Positions 26,938-33,523 of a stretch of 64,000 nt of DNA are shown one piece after another; the stretch's first letter is position 1; every line of letters begins with the position of its first letter. Position numbers and translations under genes: made by a program. Location of the stretch: NCBI RefSeq assembly GCF_002410825.1, contig NZ_DHOS01000030.1:1-64000 (forward strand). Direction: 5' to 3'. Origin of the DNA: Proteiniphilum sp. UBA5384. GTDB lineage: Bacteria > Bacteroidota > Bacteroidia > Bacteroidales > Dysgonomonadaceae. Under the pieces are notes generated by a model, which was not told the origin of the DNA, did not search any database, and worked only from the letters and a program-made list of their open reading frames with translations.

Positions 26938-26992
26938 ACGATTAAAACTTTTATTTTTTACACATCATCACATCAGTACATCATACCATCAA

Positions 26993-28006
26993 TTACAACC
27001 ATCCCGTTCTCTTGTACCAGGCTATGGTCTTTTCTATTCCTCCTCTTAATCTGTAGGCCGGTTGGAAGCCTATATCCTCTTTGAGAGGCGTAATATCGCA
27101 TGTCCAGTTACGTTGTTTCATAATCCGGTACTTGTCACTATTGAACGTGGTTGCTTTGCCAAAAAACAGTGCAATCTTTTCATTGATAATAGCTGCGGGC
27201 TTTACCAGAAAGAGTGGTATTTTTAACCGTAATACATGCTTTTTCTGCAATGCCTCCTTTACAATAGTATTGAATTCACTATCGGTATATATGTCGCCGT
27301 CGGCTACGAAATAGGCTTTTCGATTAACCCCTTTCTCAATAAGGGAGAAAATTACATCTGCCAGATCCTCCACAAAGATGAATGAGAGGAGCTGTTTTCT
27401 AAAACCTGCCCCCACATCCAAGCCATTTTTAACCGCTCTCATCAGGATAAGATAATCCCGGTCACGGGGACCGTACACTCCGGTGGGGCGGAGGATCAGA
27501 TAGGGAAATCTGTCGATACTTTTCAGCCAATCTTCTGTTTTCAATTTACTCTTGCCGTAAGCGGTATTAGGGGTGGGGGGCTTATCTCCATACATAGGTG
27601 TGTACCCAAATTCATCACCCGGTCCCATCACGCTCAGAGAACTCATAAACAAGAATGAGTTGGGGACGGTATCGGTTTCTATCAATGCTTCCACCAAATT
27701 TCGGGTCTGTTGGTAGTTTACCTTATCGAAATCCGATTTATGAACAGCCTTGGTCAGTCCTGCAATATGGATAATATGATCAAAATAGCCCTGACGGCTC
27801 GAAAAATCGCGGAGTTGCTCTGTCAGCCTTTGCTTGTCGCTATAATGCAGGTCAATAAAATGAATACGGTTGTCCTGCAGGTATTGTCGGCTACTGCTCT
27901 TCCGGATGCCTGCCCAAGTTTCATATCCCAGTTCCAGAGCCTTGTCTACCACATTACTTCCTATAAATCCGCTGGCACCAGTGATGAGGATCTTTTTATT
28001 TTGCAT
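26993..28006 (-). CDS. NAD-dependent epimerase/dehydratase family protein
   Basis: Extended short-chain dehydrogenase. The N-terminal ITGASGFIGSNVVDKAL is the Rossmann dinucleotide loop, followed by HIAGLTKAV, SSLSVMG, and the catalytic YGKSK (Tyr-x-x-x-Lys). LRPTGVYGPRD is typical of sugar-nucleotide epimerases and of 3-beta-HSD-like members. No signal peptide. It lies 55 bases upstream of the HAD-hotdog gene on the same strand and has its own promoter (28028-28061). Substrate unknown; a role in nucleotide-sugar or cell-envelope metabolism is only a guess. Confidence 0.82.
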   Translation of the reverse strand: MQNKKILITGASGFIGSNVVDKALELGYETWAGIRKSSSRQYLQDNRIHFIDLHYSDKQRLTEQLRDFSSRQGYFDHIIHIAGLTKAVHKSDFDKVNYQQTRNLVEALIETDTVPNSFLFMSSLSVMGPGDEFGYTPMYGDKPPTPNTAYGKSKLKTEDWLKSIDRFPYLILRPTGVYGPRDRDYLILMRAVKNGLDVGAGFRKQLLSFIFVEDLADVIFSLIEKGVNRKAYFVADGDIYTDSEFNTIVKEALQKKHVLRLKIPLFLVKPAAIINEKIALFFGKATTFNSDKYRIMKQRNWTCDITPLKEDIGFQPAYRLRGGIEKTIAWYKRTGWL

Positions 28007-28027
28007 GCTTTTCCCTTATATTTTACA

Positions 28028-28061
28028 CAAAAATAATTAAAACTTCTGGAAAGCCCGCAAA
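28028..28061 (-). promoter_or_regulatory. Promoter of the epimerase gene
   Basis: On the minus strand, TATTTTTG (plus 28028-28035) is a -7 element and TTTG (plus 28058-28061) a -33 element, with a 22-base spacer. It could serve the whole minus-strand run through the HAD-hotdog fusion into menF. Confidence 0.55.
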
Positions 28062-28120
28062 ATTAAGCATAGAAAGTAAGTGGCTGTAAATTAGAAGTAA
28101 AATAGAATAATGAATCATGG

Positions 28121-30208
28121 TTAAGCCAAAGATTGCTGACTTGGCAAATGCCCCTGGCAGACCAAAGGTATAGTCACACTAATCCTGCTACCCCTCCCTT
28201 TTTCCGAGAATATTCTTATGTTTCCGTTTAAAGTTTGACAACGACTTTTTATTATTTGGATGCCAATTCCTTTTTTATTATTCTGAGGATCAAAACCAAT
28301 GCCGTCGTCTTCAATAATTAATACTATTGAATTATTATATCCAAGGGTTATCTTTGCATTTTTTGCCGATGAATGTTTCGTTATATTTCCAGTGCATTCC
28401 TGTACGATGCGATATATTTCATGGGATAAGTTGGATGGTATGGTTCCCAAAATATCCTCCTGTTCTATTTCCAGGTCAAAATAGATATCGGTATTTTCAT
28501 TTAACTCGTGGATATGATCGATCAGGATTTCCAACAGGGTCGTATATTGGAAAACAGGAGGAATGAGTTCATGAGAAATGCCCCTGACTTCAGCGTAGAG
28601 TTCTTCCACTTGTTGCGGAATAGCCTCCGGAATGCCGGTCAGTTTTTTCAATTCCAAGTCAAGTATAAAAAGCCTGTTCGAAACATTGTCATGTAATCCT
28701 TTGGCCAGGCGGTCCCTTTCGGCTTCCAATCCATCTAAATAATGACGCATCTGCTTGAATTCGGCCTCTTTAAGTATAGTTGTATATTCAGCCTCCTTTT
28801 CATTTATCCTGACGGAAAGTCTTAACGCTTCCTTTTCTTTCTTTAATCTCAAAGATCGGTTATGCAATACAAGCATTAAAAGGAGTATTATAATGACCAC
28901 TGAAATGCCGGTAGCCAATGTGCGGTTATACATAATCTTTTGCCGCTCTTCATTCAGTCGGCTGATCTCAAGCTCTTTTTTAGCCGTTTCATATTTTGTT
29001 TCTATTTCTTTTATTGATTCATATCTGTTTTGCTCATTGAATGTATGTTCTGCATCCATGGCCATTCGATGATACAATAATGCCTCCTTATACCGGTTGA
29101 GTCCTTCGAAAGCTGTAGAGAGATTCAAATAGAGTTGAATATAGGACAGCTCGGTATCATCATACCGTTCAGAATTATCAAGCAATTCTTTTTCTTTAAA
29201 AAAAGAAGTTTCCGCATCATTAAATTTTTGTTGTCTCAGAAAGATACGCCCTTCTGTTGAGTAGTATCTCCGTAAATATCTGTATGCAGTACTGTCGATA
29301 TATGTCTTTCCCTTATCAAGGGTAGATATAACTTGCTCCCAATCAGGGTTTTTCCTGTCGGCTAATGCCAAAGTCAATTCATTGTAATACCTGATGATGG
29401 GGGCTTTTTGTGCGGCGAGCCCCGGTACGCTGTCCAATAGTGATTCATAGATATCGATCATTTTTTTTGAATAATGGATAATTGAATCATTATAAGAGTA
29501 ATAGTAGATGGAGTCGGCCTCTTTGGCAAGCTTGTAATAATCTGCTGTTACCGAGTATGCATTGAGTAGAAAAACCCTTTCATTCGTCTGATTATTTATT
29601 TTAAGAGCCGCCATTTTATCCATTATCACTTTTGTGCTTTTCAGGTCTTTCCTGTTGATATATGCATTGCCGAGGAGAAAATAGATGTGCAATATCTGGA
29701 TATTATTATCTCCGGTTTGCTCAAAATAATGGATTGCTTTATACAAATTTTCATGGGATGTATCTTCCGATTCAGGGAAATTGGCATAATAATCCCCCAG
29801 ACAATAATGTATGTTCCCTTTCATATTGGGATCATTTGTTTCGTCAATCAGAGTGTAGGCGCTGTCTATATACACTTTTCCCTTTGACATATCACTCTCA
29901 TACAATGATACTACCCTATATAATGTGCAATAGAGATTGATGAGATAAGATCTGTCTTTTTCTTGTTTGGCATAATAGATATTTCTTCTTATCACACGGG
30001 CATAATCCTCATAAGGAAGTATTGCCGCTTTATCACCAATGCTCATTTTCTCTTTGATCGTCAGGCTTTGATCGTCTATCAGGCGCAAGATCGAATCTAA
30101 AGTGGGCACCGGTTTTTCTTTTTCAATTCCGGATGGGTGGGTTTCTTCCTTTGCATGCATGAAAAGCGTGAGTGTTAAAAGGAAAATAACACACAAAATA
30201 TTTTTCAT
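28121..30208 (-). CDS. TPR-containing sensor histidine kinase (HisKA_3/NarX type)
   Basis: Membrane sensor kinase. With the start at 30208 the protein begins with a signal peptide (KNILCVIFLLTLTLFMHA). A long periplasmic region of helical TPR-like repeats follows (about 75-400), then one membrane helix (about 430-449), a coiled linker, and the HisKA_3 phosphoacceptor block RLAKGLHDNVSNRLF (His506). The HATPase domain has its N box in QECTGNITKHS and its G box in EDDGIGFD. An upstream ATG at 30241 would overlap the regulator gene and spoil the signal peptide, so it was rejected. The cognate regulator lies 4 bases upstream, and the maturase system across the divergent gap is the obvious target. 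Signal unknown. Confidence 0.9.
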   Translation of the reverse strand: MKNILCVIFLLTLTLFMHAKEETHPSGIEKEKPVPTLDSILRLIDDQSLTIKEKMSIGDKAAILPYEDYARVIRRNIYYAKQEKDRSYLINLYCTLYRVVSLYESDMSKGKVYIDSAYTLIDETNDPNMKGNIHYCLGDYYANFPESEDTSHENLYKAIHYFEQTGDNNIQILHIYFLLGNAYINRKDLKSTKVIMDKMAALKINNQTNERVFLLNAYSVTADYYKLAKEADSIYYYSYNDSIIHYSKKMIDIYESLLDSVPGLAAQKAPIIRYYNELTLALADRKNPDWEQVISTLDKGKTYIDSTAYRYLRRYYSTEGRIFLRQQKFNDAETSFFKEKELLDNSERYDDTELSYIQLYLNLSTAFEGLNRYKEALLYHRMAMDAEHTFNEQNRYESIKEIETKYETAKKELEISRLNEERQKIMYNRTLATGISVVIIILLLMLVLHNRSLRLKKEKEALRLSVRINEKEAEYTTILKEAEFKQMRHYLDGLEAERDRLAKGLHDNVSNRLFILDLELKKLTGIPEAIPQQVEELYAEVRGISHELIPPVFQYTTLLEILIDHIHELNENTDIYFDLEIEQEDILGTIPSNLSHEIYRIVQECTGNITKHSSAKNAKITLGYNNSIVLIIEDDGIGFDPQNNKKGIGIQIIKSRCQTLNGNIRIFSEKGRGSRISVTIPLVCQGHLPSQQSLA

Positions 30209-30212
30209 AAAT

Positions 30213-30893
30213 CTACCTATTGGAGCAAATTGAAAATTCATCGTTTACAAGGCCCGCACGTAATGCTATTGATACCAGTTGTGCCACATTGTGCACATCC
30301 AGTTTCATAAAAAGGTTCTTGCGGTGTGTTTCTATCGTGTTCTCGCTCAAGAAGAGTTTCTCGGCCATACGATGTGTGGTATCCCCGTTTACAATATGCT
30401 GGAGTATGAGTTTCTCCTGAGGCGTAAGAGCTATCTGTTTCTTCTTTCCGGAGATATGCTTCGAAATATGCCGGTTCTGAATACGGGAAAAACGGGGACA
30501 AAGATAGCGGTTACCCGATAACACTGTGTTTACTGCTTGTACAATATGTTCAGCAGCAGAACTCTTTAGTACAATACCATCCACATCCATCTCCATTAAC
30601 CGGTTAATATTCCATACCTCTTCGTGCATGGTAGAAACAATAATAAGCGCATCCGAGTCAAACTTACGGATAGTATCGATCAATTCAAAACCCGACATCT
30701 CTTTCAACTGCAAATCAATAATGTAGAGATCGCTTTTCTCTTTTTTTATTTCATCACATGCTTGCAAAGCATTCGAAAATCCGACAATTTCACGGGACAC
30801 AAAAGCATTTTTCAATACTTGTCCAAGCCCATTGAGGATTAATTCATGGTCATCCACCAATAGAATTCTTCCTCCTTTACGCGCAGCATTCAT
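30213..30893 (-). CDS. NarL/FixJ-family response regulator (first paralog)
   Basis: Receiver plus LuxR-type helix-turn-helix. The receiver has the acidic pair Asp14/Asp15 (LLVDDHE), phosphoacceptor Asp60 (YIIDLQLKEMSG) and Lys110 (GIVLKSS), so it should be phosphorylatable. The DNA-binding domain (about 156-212) has recognition helix LSENTIETHRKNLFMKLDV. It starts a two-gene operon with the TPR kinase and is divergent from the radical SAM gene; palindrome copy A lies about 113 bases upstream of its start. It is a clear paralog of the regulator at 32775, including the EEVW-x-INR and MxVDGIVLKSS stretches. Confidence 0.92.
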   Translation of the reverse strand: MNAARKGGRILLVDDHELILNGLGQVLKNAFVSREIVGFSNALQACDEIKKEKSDLYIIDLQLKEMSGFELIDTIRKFDSDALIIVSTMHEEVWNINRLMEMDVDGIVLKSSAAEHIVQAVNTVLSGNRYLCPRFSRIQNRHISKHISGKKKQIALTPQEKLILQHIVNGDTTHRMAEKLFLSENTIETHRKNLFMKLDVHNVAQLVSIALRAGLVNDEFSICSNR

Positions 30894-30994
30894 AGTTCTA
30901 CAATAGTGCTATCCATTCTTTTCTATCACCGTAAAGGTAAACAAAAAAGATAAACTTTATCAAAAAAAGTTTTAACAATAACCGGGAAAAGAAC

Positions 30995-31046
30995 AAAATC
31001 ACGGAAAACCGTGAGAAATAAGTAGTGATAAAGATGGAATTTTGCA
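30995..31046 (+). promoter_or_regulatory. Regulatory block copy A: palindromic operator plus TTTTGCA promoter element
   Basis: TCACGG-AAAA-CCGTGA (30999-31014) is a perfect inverted repeat with six-base arms. TTTTGCA begins 26 bases downstream of it (31040), in the position of a Bacteroidota -7 element. No -33 TTG is visible, which fits an activator-dependent promoter with the operator centred roughly 40-45 bases before the expected transcript start. Copy B at 32540 matches at 39 of 46 positions with no gap. The likely binder is one or both adjacent NarL-type regulators (inference). Confidence 0.65.
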
Positions 31047-31097
31047 AAATTAAAATGCGTGCGATATACTACACAGTCAATTATTACCCGATTAAAA

Positions 31098-32252
31098 ATG
31101 GAAGAAATAATATTATACGAGAAAGAAAAACGATGTACCTGTACCTTATATATGACTGAATCATGTAACCTCAACTGTACCTATTGTTATGAGCGCAAGA
31201 AAGGTGTCCTGAATATGTCATTGGATGTGGCGAAAGAAGGTATCATCTCAACCTTTCAAAGGGCAGTAGAGAAAAAAGTCCATTACGTGGAAATTCTGTT
31301 TCATGGGGGAGAACCTTTTATTGCTTTCGACAGGATCAGGGAAATATGCGAATGGGTTTGGTCGCGACAATGGCCGGTAAAATACATCTGTTATGCCACT
31401 ACCAATGGCACGTTGATTCATGGTGAGATAAAGGAATGGTTAATGCGGCATAAAGATCGTTTCGTGCTTGGACTTAGCTTGGATGGAACGCGTGAGATGC
31501 ATAACCGTAACCGATCCAATTCTTATGATAGAATAGACATAGAGTTTTTTAAAGATATGTGGCCGGAGCAGGGTGTGAAGATGACACCCTCGCCCGGTAC
31601 TTTATCATCCCTGGCAGAAGGAATCATTCATATTCATCAATTAGGCTTTAAAAGAAATAACTGCTCTTTTGCCACCGGAATTGACTGGACCGTGGATGAA
31701 TTAGGGAATAGTATCAGCTACCGGGAAGAACTTCAGCATCAGTTAATGAAGTTGGCTTTGTTTTACCTCAACAATCCGGACATTGATCCTGTGGATACCA
31801 TCCAGATCAGATTCACAGCCATTGCTGCAGGGATAGACCGTTTGGTGGATAAACTCTGTGGTGCCGGTTCTATTATGCGCTGCTGGACGCCCGATGGACA
31901 GTGTCTGCCCTGTCATCTCTTTTATGAGGCAAGCAAAGAAAAGAAAGAAAAGATCCCTTTTATAAATTTTAGCTCCCGCCTCAAGATATCCGATCCGCAG
32001 TGTAAGGGATGTATTTTGGAACCGGTGTGCCCTACTTGTTACGGGGGTAATTATATAACTTATGGCGATATAGCCAAAAGAGACCCTTTTACGTGTGAGA
32101 TAACAAAAATCAGGGCTTCTGCCGCATCATGGATGATGGGACAAATGCTGGAAGAACCATACAGATATGTCTGTCTGAAAAATATGACAGAAGACGAGCT
32201 GGCCATGACTGTTAAAGGTGTTTTGATGGTCCAGGAGATGATAAAGTCATAA
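31098..32252 (+). CDS. Radical SAM/SPASM peptide maturase
   Basis: Radical SAM enzyme predicted to modify the peptide encoded just downstream. The cluster motif CNLNCTYC (Cys23, Cys27, Cys30) is followed by ILFHGGEPF and GLSLDGTREMHN. The C-terminal SPASM-type region carries Cys254, 262, 269, 272, 302, 305, 311, 314 and 333, including QCKGCILEPVCPTCYGG and RDPFTCEI, enough for auxiliary iron-sulfur clusters. The radical SAM motif begins only 22 residues in, so there is no N-terminal RRE leader-binding domain. The ATG at 31098 was chosen; a GTG at 31059 is in frame but lies almost at the predicted transcript start. The chemistry (thioether, C-C or other) cannot be read from sequence. Confidence 0.88.
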   Translation: MEEIILYEKEKRCTCTLYMTESCNLNCTYCYERKKGVLNMSLDVAKEGIISTFQRAVEKKVHYVEILFHGGEPFIAFDRIREICEWVWSRQWPVKYICYATTNGTLIHGEIKEWLMRHKDRFVLGLSLDGTREMHNRNRSNSYDRIDIEFFKDMWPEQGVKMTPSPGTLSSLAEGIIHIHQLGFKRNNCSFATGIDWTVDELGNSISYREELQHQLMKLALFYLNNPDIDPVDTIQIRFTAIAAGIDRLVDKLCGAGSIMRCWTPDGQCLPCHLFYEASKEKKEKIPFINFSSRLKISDPQCKGCILEPVCPTCYGGNYITYGDIAKRDPFTCEITKIRASAASWMMGQMLEEPYRYVCLKNMTEDELAMTVKGVLMVQEMIKS

Positions 32253-32314
32253 AGAGAATAAGGTTAATAGTTCTTACCCATTGAAATAGAACTTCATTCA
32301 AATAATTATTTCTT

Positions 32315-32461
32315 ATGTTTAAATTATCTCGGGAAACTGTATCCTCCATCAATGAGAAATACAGTGAAACTATGAAAAGTATCGAAGGAAAAGAATGGCG
32401 AATCAATACCAATCGTTGCGGCTGTTCCGGAGATTGCGGATCTAACTGGATGCGCAGCTAA
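32315..32461 (+). CDS. Candidate RiPP precursor peptide, 48 residues, Cys/Trp-rich C-terminus
   Basis: A small open frame 62 bases after the maturase stop, same strand, before a terminator. It encodes 48 residues. The first 33 form a polar, charged leader-like region (LSRETVSSINEKYSETMKS, then EGKEWRINTN). The C-terminus holds RCGCSGDCGSNWMRS, with Cys35, Cys37 and Cys41 plus Trp45; Trp28 is at the leader-core border. There is no double-glycine leader or signal peptide. Position behind a SPASM maturase, length, and clustering of Cys and Trp at the end support a precursor role. It is not a family I can name. No strong ribosome-binding site is seen, which is normal in this phylum. Confidence 0.7.
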   Translation: MFKLSRETVSSINEKYSETMKSIEGKEWRINTNRCGCSGDCGSNWMRS

Positions 32462-32464
32462 AAA

Positions 32465-32498
32465 GGTGGGGGGGGGGATATGCCTCCCCTCCTCTTTT
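32465..32498 (+). terminator. G10-stem intrinsic terminator after the peptide gene
   Basis: A run of ten G (32468-32477), loop ATATG, then CCTCCCCTCC (32483-32492) can form a ten-pair stem with two G-U pairs, followed by TCTTTT. It starts 4 bases after the precursor stop codon and would end the maturase-peptide transcript. Confidence 0.6.
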
Positions 32499-32533
32499 GC
32501 TAAAAGGGTAATAGCCGGTTTGAAAATAAAAAC

Positions 32534-32586
32534 AAAAATCACGGGAAACCGTGAGAAATAAGCCGTAATAAAAATCGACTTTTGCA
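32534..32586 (+). promoter_or_regulatory. Regulatory block copy B: palindromic operator plus TTTTGCA promoter element
   Basis: TCACGG-GAAA-CCGTGA (32539-32554) repeats the copy A palindrome with one spacer change. The downstream GTGAGAAATAAG and the TTTTGCA (32580-32586) sit at exactly the same spacing. It lies 221 bases before the second regulator gene and downstream of the terminator, so it should drive the regulator and possibly the SusD-like gene. Confidence 0.62.
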
Positions 32587-32774
32587 GTGTTAAATTTAAC
32601 GTATGGGCAAACTATAGACATAAACAAGAGGTGAATTTAAATAGAATATTCAATTTTCGCATATGCATTTAGAACATATATCACTAAAATATAGACATTT
32701 GGTTGTGATCCTATGAATGACGAAAGTTGAACCATGATAAAAAAGTTTTAATTGAATTCTTTAGGGTGGATATA
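32587..32774 (+). other. Long AT-rich leader before the second regulator
   Basis: Together with the terminator and copy B this completes a 313-base stretch without a convincing gene. If transcription starts just after the TTTTGCA of copy B, the regulator mRNA has a leader of roughly 180 bases. Only tiny open frames of 17 codons or fewer are present, none Cys-rich. A regulatory RNA structure or unannotated leader peptide is possible, but I see no clear hairpin. Confidence 0.4.
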
Positions 32775-33434
32775 ATGAATACTGATCAAAAGAAAAAGAC
32801 GATTTTACTGGTCAACGATAATGAGTTGGTTCTCAACGGACTCATCAGGGTTTTAGAGACTTCCTTTGATTTTGAACAAATCATTGGCTTTTCGAATGCC
32901 AAACAAGCCTGCCATGAAATTAAAAAACAAAAATACGATCTATTTATCATTGATTTACAACTGAAAGAAATGTCGGGATTCGACCTCGTCACATTCATCC
33001 GTAGCGTACAACCCCATGCTTCAGTGATTGTTGTAACCAAACATGAAGAAGTATGGACAATCAACCGGATGTTGGAGATGGAGGTGGACGGAATTGTGCT
33101 GAAAAGTTCTCCTACGGAACATATCCTTCAGGCTGTCAAGTCTGTACTGAAGGGAAACCGTTATTTATGCCCCCGTTTTAATCATCTGAAAAATCAATTT
33201 CGACACAAACATACATCCCAAATGAAACAGGTAAGGCTACTCACCGAGCAGGAGAAAATAATCCTCAGGTACATCGTGGAAGGGCTTTCTTCCAGAGAAA
33301 TAGCAGAAACCCTTTCCCTGAGCGAGAATACAATTGAATCCCATCGGAAAAACCTGTTTGTAAAACTTGATGTACGCAACGTTGCACAGTTGGTGGCTGT
33401 AGCATTACAAAACGGAATTGTGAATGATGATTAG
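32775..33434 (+). CDS. NarL/FixJ-family response regulator (second paralog, altered acidic pair)
   Basis: Paralog of the regulator at 30213, alignable from residue 1 with the ATG at 32775; a TTG start 16 codons upstream adds unmatched sequence. The receiver reads LLVNDNE, so the first acidic residue is Asn14 while Asp15, the phosphoacceptor Asp60 (FIIDLQLKEMSG) and the Lys in GIVLKSS remain. The HTH recognition helix LSENTIESHRKNLFVKLDV is nearly identical to the first regulator's, so both probably read the same operator. No kinase gene accompanies it. Regulatory block copy B lies upstream, and the SusD-like gene follows after 89 bases. Confidence 0.9.
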   Translation: MNTDQKKKTILLVNDNELVLNGLIRVLETSFDFEQIIGFSNAKQACHEIKKQKYDLFIIDLQLKEMSGFDLVTFIRSVQPHASVIVVTKHEEVWTINRMLEMEVDGIVLKSSPTEHILQAVKSVLKGNRYLCPRFNHLKNQFRHKHTSQMKQVRLLTEQEKIILRYIVEGLSSREIAETLSLSENTIESHRKNLFVKLDVRNVAQLVAVALQNGIVNDD

Positions 33435-33523
33435 CCGTAAAACCGTATGGTCAATCCAACAATTGGTATTCAAAATACACGGAAGACAAAAAATATAGTT
33501 ACACAATTATTAAAAAAAGTAAG

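Noticed and set aside
31098..32252. Anaerobic sulfatase-maturating enzyme as alternative identity of the radical SAM gene
   Set aside because: No sulfatase gene is nearby and a short Cys-rich peptide gene follows directly. Still, this alternative was judged by context only.
32663..32716. Tiny frame in the leader of the second regulator as another precursor peptide
   Set aside because: Only about 17 codons, no Cys, no start context; consistent with chance.
33434..33490. Possible third operator copy before the SusD-like gene
   Set aside because: Only the half-site AAAACCGT and a nearby CACGGAAGAC are present. There is no palindrome and no TTTTGCA element at the right distance.
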